DNA of 64,000 nucleotides from Mnemiopsis leidyi (Eukaryota; Ctenophora; Tentaculata; Lobata; Bolinopsidae), in NCBI GenBank assembly GCA_000226015.1, contig JH153850.1, positions 363,999 to 427,998 of the forward strand, in the 5' to 3' direction. The stretch's first letter is position 1; every line of letters begins with the position of its first letter. The position numbers and the translations under genes were made by a program. Below are positions 23,701 to 36,100 of the stretch, piece by piece. The notes beneath the pieces are model-generated. The model worked only from the letters and a program-made list of their open reading frames with translations, searched no databases and was not told the DNA's origin.

Positions 23701-24133
23701 TACAATCTCACCGTTACTAATCAAAGCTAAACCAGATTGTAAAAGTATAAAGAGGTTGTAGTACCAGGTGCTGTGATGTATTGCGTGAAGAAAGCTTTGA
23801 TCAGGGAGCGCTCCACCTTGTCGTCGGCCGAGGTCCGCACTTTCTGGAGACCTTCTTGAGCTACTTTTAGAGCCACGTCTAGTTTCGACACCTGAACAGG
23901 CGTGTGAAGAGCGGGGGAAGAACAATGGAATGTGAAATAAACCGAATTGTGGTGAAAAAACAGCAGGTTAGATTGTTGTGAGTTGTCTAATAATAGATCC
24001 AGGCTGTAAAAATTTAGAGAGAGTGAGCAGTTACCTCGTGCTGTAAGGACTTTATTCTCTCGTCTTTTGACTTGGAATCTTCCCTGGACGCTTTGAAATC
24101 TTCCTCGATGATCTTTATCTCCGATACTCGAGC
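20789..24133 (-). CDS. TRIP11: TRIP11 C-terminal exons 24-28 with GRAB domain
   Basis: Exon 24 (24035-24133) is coiled coil, ARVSEIKIIEEDFKASRED and on. Exon 25 (23765-23891) ends with VERSLIKAFFTQYITAP and exon 26 (22724-22884) goes on DNRKPEVLRLMTSILNYSEE. This junction is the GRAB domain, comparable to the human LL.N....F.TP...R.EVLRLM.S.L. Exon 27 (22002-22248) carries SFSELFVSFLETEA, almost the human SFSELFVKFLETES, and a Ser/Pro/Thr-rich stretch. Exon 28 (20789-20865) ends PLPVGGTPLVVPASLADLLA plus NKPR-stop, like the human tail [20 protein letters not shown]. The phases (0, 1, 0, 1) join exactly. Lengths and order match the family, so the 3' end is complete. Confidence 0.93.
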
Positions 24134-27100
24134 CTGAAAATTGACCATTTTTAAAAACATCAAATTTACTGTACGAATTTTGATAGTAAGAGATGAAGCT
24201 CTTTTTGAGCTTCCTCGCCGAACCGAGCTGCAAATTATTGAGAAACATGATCAGTTTTGAACTTTGGGCGGTACATATAACCATTTACCGCGTAGAACAC
24301 CGAGATAAAAGTCTAAGCGGTTAACTCCAGGATTCGTAGTACGATGAGTCTTATCAGGGTGGCAATAGAAGTCGGAAGCACAATTCCCGATGTCTAATAT
24401 CAGTATGATAGTTATATACCATTTGAGCTAGTAAGCCAGGAGTGGCTATTTGTATTTTGATCTAAAATTCCCATGACAAACGACTTTAGCACGAGCAGTT
24501 TATTTCAACGAATCAACCAGCAAAAAGAGCATGAGCTCAAATTGTCGTGGCGGTTTAGTCGAGACAAGCATCAACTAGGCGCCAACTCCGACCAGCGTAA
24601 AATTTAATTTCCAATATCTTAGATCTCGATTACTTAGACGGTACTTCGTGGTAATGGTGGTGCCATTCAAACCAGCGATGCCCGCGTGCCAGCCTTCGTA
24701 GCCCATTAGCTTTACCGTCCGAATAGAGACCAATCATATGATTGGTGCGGGCTTTTTGATTTTCAGACGGTCTGGGTGATCAACGGAACCATTTAGATTT
24801 AATTGTATTTGAAAGCAGCGTCGTAGATTTAGGTTAAACAATTACAACACTAGCGGATTTAAAGTCTGACCCATTATCGTAGTAATGGAATATTAAAACA
24901 ATCAAGAGGTCAGCGCAAGTAAGCCTCCCCTAAGTAACCACCAATTCGGTAAAGAAAATTACAGGCCGGCTAAAGCTAAAGTTAAAGTTGTTCTGCGTAC
25001 AAAACAAAATTAGAAATAGGGAGGGAAACTAGAAATTTTGGAGGATTGCAACCCAATTCCTTACCCGATACAGTTGTTCCACTTCGTCCAGATAAGACCG
25101 AATTTCCGTGATGGATGACACTCCCTTCTTAAGAAGGGCCTCGTGAGACGGTAACGATATTCCACTCTCTGGAGCAGATTGGGCTTCACTTCTTTTGCCA
25201 TCTACGCTTGTAACACCCGGTTCTGAGAGAGTGACAGCGGAGGAGATCTTGAGGTTGATAGCGGGGGTGGTGAGGGTGCTGTTGCTGGAACTGACGGTGT
25301 TCAGAGAGTTGGAGGTGCTGGTGAAGGCGCTTGGAGCTGACCGGCCTGCTGAAGTCAAGGTCGGAGGAAGGAAGGAGGAAAGAGGCACCATGGTGAAACT
25401 GGAGGGGGTCATCGGATTTGGGAAGAGACCGTTCAGGAGACAGGGTGGTGTGGGTAACGTCGAGTTTAGGTGGGGGTTGTTTGAGAGGAGAGGACTTCTC
25501 AGACCCAATCCTGAGTTTGCCAGGCTGTGTCTTAGAGAGAGTGAGTCACTAGTGTCCATGGGGGTCTGGTTTGTAGCTTGAGAGAAGGTTGAGATGGACA
25601 TCGATGGTGGGGTTATGTCTGAAATGGAGTTTCTCTTTTCGCTGCAGTCAAAGTCCATGGGAAGGGGTTTGTTTCCGTTGAGAAGAAAGTCGAGATTTCC
25701 ACAAGGGAGCTTGTTTAGAAGTTTTTGAGTGTAGTTTTCGTTCATGGAGATTGAGAGATCCTCTTCGTTCTTCTTCCTGTTTTTCACAATTCTCTTGCAC
25801 ATTTTAACAAGTGTGTCAAAGGAAGGTAGCTCTTCATTTAGCGACGACTCGTTGAATTTGAACTCCTGAAGACAACTCAGTACAATATCAGGAGCGTCAG
25901 CTTCATTGCAGGAATCTTGCACTTTCTGCTTCAACTGGTGAATCAGACGAGCAGTCTGCGACTTGGAGGTTTGATGAGTGTGGTTGTGTGCTGTACAGGA
26001 GGTCACAAAGGAGCGCTTGGTCGAGATCCTGCCCTTGCACCGATAGGGCGGACGTTTCAGGACACAAGCCCAGTAGGTCTGATCGTTTCGGGTCCTGTCT
26101 CGAGTGTAGCGATGTCCCTGCCAGACTATCTGACATCCTCCTCGTTTTCCCATCACGTACTTCACCACCTCCATGCTCGGCTCCTCGAACACCTGCTTGG
26201 TTCCGTGGTGAGACTGTTGAGGAGAGAGAGATCCAGGGGAGAGGGGAGGACTGCTACCAGGTAGGGGTGGACTGATATGTTTCTCTGTCGGACTAACACC
26301 TCCGTGAGGACTAAGTCTGGGAGCGGAGAGGGGGCTGGTCCTTGACTCCGGGGATGAGTTAACTCTGTCCATGAAGGATCTGTCCTCCTCTTCTTCTTTT
26401 ATCATGGAACGAAGTCCAACAGGGGCGAGGCAGGACGTCCGTTCTGAGAAGTTTTTGGCACTTCCAAATACATCTACAAAGTACTTGACGAGATCTCCAG
26501 TCAGTTTTGTGTCAGGTTTGGCGGTTTGTTTGCTGAGGAGCTCCATCAAGTGTTGGGTTGTTGCCATGAATCTGGGAACGGATTGGTTGATAAGTAAAAC
26601 AGATCACGATTGCATCACGTATAATGAAATCTAACGAGGCGGTTAACTTTGACCTGCCAGCAACTCACAAGAAATTTTCAAGATGATTCTTAAAACACTT
26701 TTATACCATAGCAAATTGCAACAGCGACTTTACTTTAATTGTACAAATTACAAAGTTGACAACTTGTTTAAATCGACAGGATTCAGTACCCTTTCAAAGT
26801 TTCAGAACCAAATAAATGGGAGTTTTAAAAAACGTTCAATTACTAAGAATGATGCAAATGCACTATTTCAATATAAAAACCAGAAAACAATGTAATTTTA
26901 AGTAAGGGCAGATCGCTAGCGTGCGGGACTGAGAAACATAAACCCGTCTGGAAGAGACGATATAGCGACTTAAAGCAAATTTTTAGCAAAATCTGGACCA
27001 GATTAAGGAATAGTATCAATAATTAATATCGACTTGCATGGAAAATTGCATTAAAAGGACAAAAGGTGCGGGTAAGCTGACTCGGTAACATGGCCGATAA

Positions 27101-30100
27101 TTAAACTGCAATTTTCAAGGAAAGATGAGTTTAATGTTTTCGTGAAGGAAGCTGAGGGTAAGCGAAGTAATTGTTAATATTAGTTTGCTATTCCAGGCTG
27201 CCATTTAGGTACCACACCGAGTTTCGTGTTGCAATCTAGCTCATTGTTAAATTTAACTTAAAGAATATGGAAAACTTACCGGCCAACTTAGGCATGAAAA
27301 TGTGGCGTTAGTTCTGGGTCGAATAATAATTTATGGATCGTAGGACGACGCAGTAAATTTTATGTTAAGTGGTAAGGACGCTAAAAGTTAAGTGGTAATT
27401 CAAATTGTTCCGGATGTCCAACTTAAGTTCGAGAGAACTGCTATACGGCAGGATTTTGATGAAAGCAGCATATTCATGGAACCAAATTTGAAAAAGATGG
27501 CGTGTGATAGAACATAGATAAAATATAAGTATCAAAATTACGAAATTATCTGCCGCCTCATGATCCCTCACACAGTTTACTATCAAAATCTCGGAGTCAA
27601 CTGCTCCAAGCTGCAATAGCATGATTGTAGTTGAAAATTTCGGAAGAAATGCTCCGCTAGTCGCTAACAAAAAGGGGCGAAAGCTGCTCTAGAAACAAGG
27701 TGGTATCCTGGAATTGGAAGGAGAGCGCACAAACCAAGAGAGCGTGAGTAATGACTATAGGAACCTGCTCCGCTGTGTGTTTGAGTGCAAGGTGCAGGGT
27801 AACGCTCACACAACAAACTTCGACTTTGCTCTTTTAAAAGCGAAGCCTGACGCAGCCAAACGTTACGAAATCCCGGAAACATTACGTTAATCCGGTCCGG
27901 TGTCCGGCAATGTGTGATTACAGTTTGACTATCAGGACGGTTCTCTCATGATTTGATCTTGTTAAAAAACTGCAAAAAGTTGAATTTCTAAACAGCGAGG
28001 TGTTTGTTTCCAAGAGCATGATGAAAACTTTCTTGGAAATTACAGGCGCTATCTTTATACCTTACTTGCCTTAAAATTTGAGCATCCCTTTGAATATATA
28101 TGTTTATTCATATCAGTGAAGGACGGAACAGTTGAAATTCTTGCTGTCTTGGGTCAAGCAAGTGCTCTTTACCATTTCTCGCACATGCAGTAGCAGCTTT
28201 AAAGCAACTCAATCCAGTGAGAATTTATATTTGAACTTTGAGAAACTCCATATATAATATAAATCATTATAAAGAAAAAATGGTAGAAAATAGCCCATCC
28301 AACGGTTTAAATTGTTAGCAACGCTGCAGCGTACCCATAGTTAACGGCCGACTGTGTAATGGAATCAGGCGATGAAATGCAAATAAGCGTTAACTTTAAC
28401 ATTACTGTAATGAAACTATTCGCATAGTGCAACCCAAACCTTACGGCGTACACATTTATGAATAAAAACTTGTAGGACAAAAACTTCGTGGATAAATTCA
28501 CAGGCGGATAGCTTGAAAAGAGTAAATGTGAGTCATTCAATTTGAAATTGAATAAATGATCAAATAAGTAAGGTTGTGGATTAACGAGTGCAAAAAATTA
28601 AGAAAGCGAGTCGGGGAAGTCAGCGTGGAAAGAAAGAAAAATGCTTGAGGGAAAAGAGTAAACGTCGAGACAAGAGCAAGGCGGCAGCACGAGAAAGTTT
28701 GGACTACCAGGCGAAGAGTGGCGAGCTTCCTCACGCTCTACAAGCACTCTCTCCCGAATTTAATCCATCAATTTTGCGAACCACTCCACTTGACATGTCG
28801 TGACACGTATCCGAGCTGCTTGAAGGATCGCTCAGCAGTTAGACAGTTTAAGATCAAATCCTTGCCTGACAACGATCTAAACTGCGACCTTTTACACGGG
28901 AACGTAAACCACCTGCACCAGGTTTGTTACTCGGTTTGCTGTTTAGTCCTGGTGATCTGATTGGGGGACGGAGAAAGAAAGAGAAACTGAAAAATGGGAG
29001 ACGTCGAAGTTGGAGGCAAGTCAAAAGCTTGAAACGTTCTACGTCTCCACACGCTGCGAAAGAAGTATGAAGTTTCAGAATTAGATGTCACAATCCAGTA
29101 AGCGCTAAACATCTTGAAATTATCCGTGAGCAGTGTCAAATTATGCGTCTGGACGTTTCGTATAAGCCGACTTGCTTTGAAATTTGCCGACAAATTTGAC
29201 GGTTTGAGATTAAATTAGCATTAAACATGAGTAAGACGATGATATCTCGGCGGCGGGGTTTAATACATGTCACAGACTTGCTCTCTGAGTCCAGCCGGCC
29301 GTGACATACCCGCCTCATCATCATCATCATCATCCTGGCATTTGGGCAAACCGATCACCACGATTGCCCGCCGGCGACGGAGCTAAGATAGGACGAATAC
29401 AGATTCAAAATTTGGAAAGAAATTCATAGCGGTAGTGCAAACAAATGTGAAACGTTGTCACTAAAAGGCACCAGGATAGGCAAATAGCTGCATATGCTAC
29501 GGATGAATTTAAAAGCGGATAATAAGCCTTTGTAGATGTCCGTTGTGCCGAAAATCGCTTGAACTTGACTGTTTTCGTACTTCTCACATATTGATGACCA
29601 CTTTGTTTAAACGTGGATTTAATCAAGATAGATCAACTGTGTAAGCTTGCCCAAGCTTCGGAAGCAAATTATTCGGCAAAAATGTATCGGTACAATATAT
29701 TAATGAACGAGATGAGCAATAAATTGGCTGACAGCTATCAAGGTTAGTTGTGGCGGGATAATGACGATAACCTTGCCGCTAGATGGGAGGTGTCGCGATA
29801 TCTTCGAAACCGGTTTCCCCACCCGGTACAGACAAGGGAACGGGGGTTAACTAATTTAATGCAAGTTAAATGATTTTCAAGCTCCACGGAAGTGTTTCAA
29901 GATGCAAGAAATTACAAAGAATCACAAACCAAACGAGGAAATTAAACTCGATCTGTGCGTAAATTCGAACGCGCTACAAAAATCAAGCAAAATCAAAGTT
30001 GCAAGCAAGCGAACTGGCTAGGTGCCTGTCTCCCAAGGCAGGAGCAGCTGACCAAAGTGAAAACCGCTCAAGCTCAGTGAGTGTCCCAGGAGAAAAAGAG

Positions 30101-33100
30101 GAGGGGAGAGAGAGAGAGCTCGAGACAATACAAATCCTAATCTCCCCCAATTACAAGCTGTGACCAGAGTGTCCTGACCAATGAGGCGAGACGGCCCATA
30201 TCACGTGGTCAGCGAGACGTACAATCAAAGAGAGCTGGGCTCGAGTCAAAGGCTAGGCGGAAGAGTGGGAGTCTGGTGTCGGTAAACTACTAGTAACAAA
30301 GTCCTGCCGTTAATTACCCCGTAATAACTTTCTCTATGATATTTTGCCGACCGACCCAGTCACATGATCGTCTTGCGAGTGGCTGGTCTGGGTCACATGA
30401 CCGGACTACCTGTGTCACTTGACACCGGCCCCTCCACCACGTGACTCAGTTTCCAGGATTGTGATTGGACCCTTCCGACACATGGGCAGTTTCAGCGGGA
30501 TTAGTGGCGGATATGTTACGGGTAGGTGGCTGGCGGATTGGTTTAAATACCACACATGGCCAGCAACCCAGGGACAAGATTGGTCAAACGTAGTCATTTG
30601 ATAAAAACCGCCCCTTTGAGTGGGCGACCGCCATGAGTCACATGGGCATTAAATTTATGTAATTAGGTGGGATGTGCTATATTACACTCCGTATTGTACC
30701 TAAAGATCAAAGCTACTCTTGACAAAGGCTTGAGTCGGTGGGCGACAGGACGCGGCATTGCAGCAGCTCAAACAGAAAACTAGTTGCTGGAAACCTCAAT
30801 ATATCACGTATAATGGGGACACAGCGGTAATGTGAGTGTTGTGAAGTGTCTCGGGCAGTTCACCAATCGGCGAGGACACCTGTTGCCCCCGACCAATCAG
30901 GCATTGACAAGCCAGGTCATGTGACTCAGAAACAGCAAGGAACTTGATAGACCAGCAGTTTTTATCAACCTTTCGTTCAGCCCCAAAACTAACTGTGACG
31001 CGCACGACACACGATCCACCATGCATATTCAGGGATTTCTAATTAAAAACGGTCGCGCTTGACCCTGGCTCTGCGTGGCTTGGACCAGAATAATGAATGC
31101 ATTGAGTACCACCTTGTACACTGCCCAGGCGTATTATTCGGCATAGGGCTCGTCAAACCACAGAACCGTGACGCCGCTTGAAATAAAAGCAAATTGAAAA
31201 CGCACGTACTTGCCAACCCGGCTGCCTTGAACTTACCCGTTGTAAAAACATGGCCCGCACTCTGAATTACAATGATGAAGGTCTGGGACCTTGGGCCCTT
31301 GGGGGCTATCGAGAAACGGGTTTGGGTAATTATCAGACATGAAAACAAGACACCACGACTCTAGATTCGATCGTTAACAGCCGTCTTCCAATTTAGAGCC
31401 TCCAATTTAGGGAACTCAAGAAAAAAACTGGTTTCGCGACAGAAAGCTTAACTGATTACTGTCACATTTTCATATGATGATTTAATAGAGCCCAATCTGA
31501 GGACAATCGAACGATTAGAACCTTTGAATAATGTGAGGATCTCCACAAGAAGCATCTTAAATTTAAAACGTTAAAACAAGAACCGGCTAGAACGATTATA
31601 CCGTTTTCTATGATGTTAAAGACGTTAAGAATTATCAAATAGAATCAAATTCGAAGAAGTAAAGTATTCCTTAGCGAACAATGGAGTCAAACACATAGAT
31701 ATAGACTTCCGATCGGTCCCCTAGACCTCAACTTCTCTTAGAAAACCAGATTGTTTGATTGTTGTCGAGTTTAAACAGATCCTTGGGCTAACTATGCTTC
31801 GACTGTTTTAAATGAGCCAATGTTGTCTGCTTGAAAAATTAATAGGAGCCTTATGATAAACATAATCAAGAATGAAAGTGGAGACTTCAATCTTCATATT
31901 TCATAATATTTCCTATAGTTAGCATCGCTTCATCATCAGAGGTTAAGCGATGATGGAGAAACAGAAAAATTAAAGCGAAAGGTTCCCAAACGGAAGATAT
32001 ATCACACGGTGATACTAACTGAGGGGTTCTGAAACTAGGCACCAGAGGTATGGGTAAAAGGAGGGCGGCATCTTTTTAAGGCTAGTAATTTGGCTTTGAG
32101 GGTGAAGAAACGCGACACTTGCTGGGACATTGCAGTTAGTTGTGATGAGAAATCATGCTCTTATAGTCTCAGAAAACTAGCTTTCAAATAAACAAGTGGA
32201 AATATAACAGGATGCCAATGTAAGCTGACATTCAGCGATATCGAAGATTTGTTTATCTCAAAATGCATTTTTAAAGTTGGAAACAGAAAGGATGAAAGAA
32301 TATTCTGTATTCTGTAACGCAATTATGAGTACAGTACACAAAGTGTACTAGATCCTGCAGTTAAAACACACGGGGTAACAGCGTAACGCACAACTGCAAC
32401 CTCGATTACACGGCAGAAAATAAATCTTACATTTATCGGGCAGAATAAGGGGTTTATAGAGAGGGAGAGAGAAACACACTTTTAGCTAGGGCTCACTGTT
32501 ACAAGACCACGGCCACCACGACTCCGGCACAGTAAGTATTAGTCAGTGACACGCAGATCAAAAACAAGCCGACACAAGAACATGGCCTGATGTAATAAAT
32601 TAAAAACAAAGCAACTAGTGTTCATTGGAGACGGGGAGATATGTGCCGACACAATCAAACAGTTCACAACGCGCCCAGCTTGCCGTCTGATGTGAACCTT
32701 TATGCGGAAATGAGGAAGTGCCGAGGTGTCTGTAGGTTTGTCTGTCTGTGCGAGTGTGGTCTCAAAGTTCAGGAAACAGACGTCACGTGATACGGCTCAA
32801 GGTTCGGGTCACGTTAACGCCGTCCCCGTCTCACCTCTCCCTCGACCAATCAGACTCCAGCTTCATCAGCCGTCATTGGATCGTCAATTAATGAAATAAT
32901 TGGTCGCAACATTTGTCCGAGAAGGGGTCTCATTTTTCTTTGGTGTAGAGCAGATTCCCGACGATAATGCGACAGTTTGACAGACAACCGTGGACACCTT
33001 ACACCTAACAGTCTAACTCAAATAGAGAGCTCGATTGTTCTGCTAATAGGGCACATGTCGGATCAGTGGTCCTGTTTGACTGCGAAAGGCGCCTGATTTA

Positions 33101-36100
33101 CTTTGAACAGTGGCCAGTTTCCATCAATTAATTGTAACTTATTGCTCCTCTTAGTCAATATAATTACTAACAATACAAGTTATATGACACATGGTTCATT
33201 GGTATGGCAAAAAGAATTGCACCCGCTTTGTTTGATTCCAGGCGGACGCTTGAGATTTCCATCTCTCTTGAAGACTAGATACCGCTATGAAAAAAAATTG
33301 AAGTTGTATTAATTGTAAACTAGATACTGAGATGAATGATGATATGTATTCACTACGAAGTTGCAGTTATTAAAAACTACTATTTAGTTACATTATAGTT
33401 ACCGTTTCGAAGTTAGAGCAACGGCTAACTGAGACCTTAATGCCACTAAAAATTATAGCCTTTTGACTGTTAATGGTAAACACATTATCAAGCGCGAGCG
33501 TGGACCCTGAAAGACAGTTGACGCTTCACGCTACTAATTTTAAGTGAAACTGAAATATACGAACGCACGCAGACTTAATGGCGGCATTAAAAACTCTGCT
33601 GAGTGCTGCGCGTTCCTAAAGCTTTACAAGTACATATCGTTAATCGTAAACGTGGGTGACTGGGTGTCGTGGGCACAGTCACGTCCTTTCTTGCTGACTT
33701 ATCTACTGTTTTCAGTTGTTAATTGTTTTAAATACGTTTCAATTTCCTGTTCAATGCCATATCTTTTGTTCAGTACATCGGGACCTAGTGATTATTCGTA
33801 ATATCTTTTCTTAGTGTTTAATCGTAGAGTTTTTACAACAACAATCTACACGAACGCCAACATTGTTTATTTTCCGCTAGCCACCTACTGTATCTAAAAG
33901 TATTAGAGATTGAAAAATACTTGGACACTAATATTCATATTTCATGGTTGCCTTGGTTTGAATTTTAATTGCGACTTTGTATTTTCAGTTGGGTCTTGAG
34001 ATTAAAGTAAAAATACAAGTTTTCCCATGTTCAGGGAAAAAAAGTCAGAAGTGAGAATAGATATAAAACAAAACTTGACTTTAAGGTTCCGCTTTCGTTT
34101 TCTTGGTCTTATCTCAATCAACAGATATCACACACTAACTTTACAGAAAAAGTGTCCCGATGACTTCCCGCTTCTGTTTTCTTGGTGGCGGCGCTATATC
34201 AGATTACAGAGAGTATACCAGATACCTTAACAACTATATATCAATATGTGAACTTAAACTTCCATAGTAAAACATGATTGATTTCATGGAGTTGCTCATA
34301 TCATTTCTCATATTTAAATGAGAACGTTGCTGATTACTTGCTTTCCTAAGCTAACAAGTTATTGGTGATTAGCTAACTAGGTTAATCCTTGCACATGAAG
34401 TTGTTGAATAAAGTAGTATAGCCACATCGATTAAAAAAGTTGTAAACTTAGTATGCACTATACAATAGTATTGAAGTAGTCAATGACTAGACCGAGCTAT
34501 TGATGTGAAAAAGATAAAATTCTCAACAACATCCAAACAAATACAGGATGGGGTGGGATTAGGACCACCTCCAGCGCTTTAGACACTGCCCCTTCAGCTA
34601 CGTTGCTGATTACTTGCTTTCCTAAGATAAGCTAACAAGTTATTGGTGATTAGCTAACTAGGTTAATCCTTGCACATGAAGTTGTTGAATAAAGTAGTGT
34701 AGCCACATCGATTAAAAAAGTTGTAAACTAAGTATGTACTATACTATAGTATGTACTATACTATAGTATGTACTATACTATAGTATGTTACTATACTATA
34801 GTATGTGTTATAACTACGCAAGACAGTTTGTGTGATATTGATAACTCCACTTAGCAACCTCCCGTGGTTAAAAAAGCCGCTCTATAGTTATCGACACCAA
34901 ACTCGGCTTAGCTTCAAAACTGAAAACATGAGATCCTATATAAAATTAATTATCAAATATAACAGCATAGATTGATGGATAGTTTTACTAAACCTATTTC
35001 GTGTTGGATAAAGAGTACAAAAATTGCTACAAGCCATATGGGTGCAACGGTTTTCAAAAGCTGATAACTTGTAAGAATAGTGAATTGTATTTTAGTTATT
35101 TAAGTCGGTTGCAATTAGCAAACTCATAGGTCTTGTGAAATCGGAAATTACCATCACTCGTGCCGTCGGTACTGGTGTGATAATTTTAGATATCGCACTC
35201 ACATTTGTTTGCTAATCGTACAATAAACTAAAAGTAAGTTGACAAAAAAGAAAGTTTAGGTCAATCGCAGTATAACAGCTAAGTAAGTATTTGTAATTAA
35301 GTAGTAGAAGATTAAGAAAGGAATTGTTAATTAAGCAAGTATTATCGGCAATGTAAATAAACTATGTAACTATCAAAATGAGCGTTAATATAGACTACTA
35401 TACAGGGGAAGAGAAAAAGCTGTGCTTATAGTAAAGACATCCTGTCTAGACATCAAAAACTGGTACCGAAGCTATATCAATCACTTTGATTGACCTCGCG
35501 TGACGAATTTCAAAAAAAGAAAAAAACAAGTTCGGACTATTTAAGCTATAAAACGCCTTTCTGGGCATAATAGGAACATGCTCTGTGCTGAGTTGAAGAC
35601 TGGTACTGGTTGTTATAAGGAACTAAAGGCGTCAATAACCTGACATAATGTTCAACACCAAAAACTATTGAAATGCATCATTGAGCAGATATCCGCTGTG
35701 CAGAGAGGGAAATAATATTTCTATTTGGTGTAACATTTGTAAAGTTTTACTCAAAAAACAATATAGAAATGAAAACTTTCAGAAGCTTTAGGTCATTAAA
35801 TTTTATACATTCGATTTCGTGTAAAAGTGACCGGCAAACTGTCCGGATAACGTGTAACGACGGTAGCGTAACAAAAACATCCAAAATCCAATAGTATCCT
35901 TACTTTTTCTGATCAGATCTGACGCCTCTAAGCTTTCCTGTCACCAAAATTAATTAAAGAAACCAGCACATTTTAAGCGATTTAATGCCAACTTTGCAGA
36001 TGATGCAGTATATTAATATATGGCCGACGTTCACCGCAAAAGAGATTCCTGCCCTAAAACCAGTAGTCAACACAAAGCAGGGCGGCGGCAAGAACAGTGA

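Noticed and set aside
25195-25581. A 128-residue + strand frame
   Set aside because: It is the antisense shadow of the FLYWCH coding exon.
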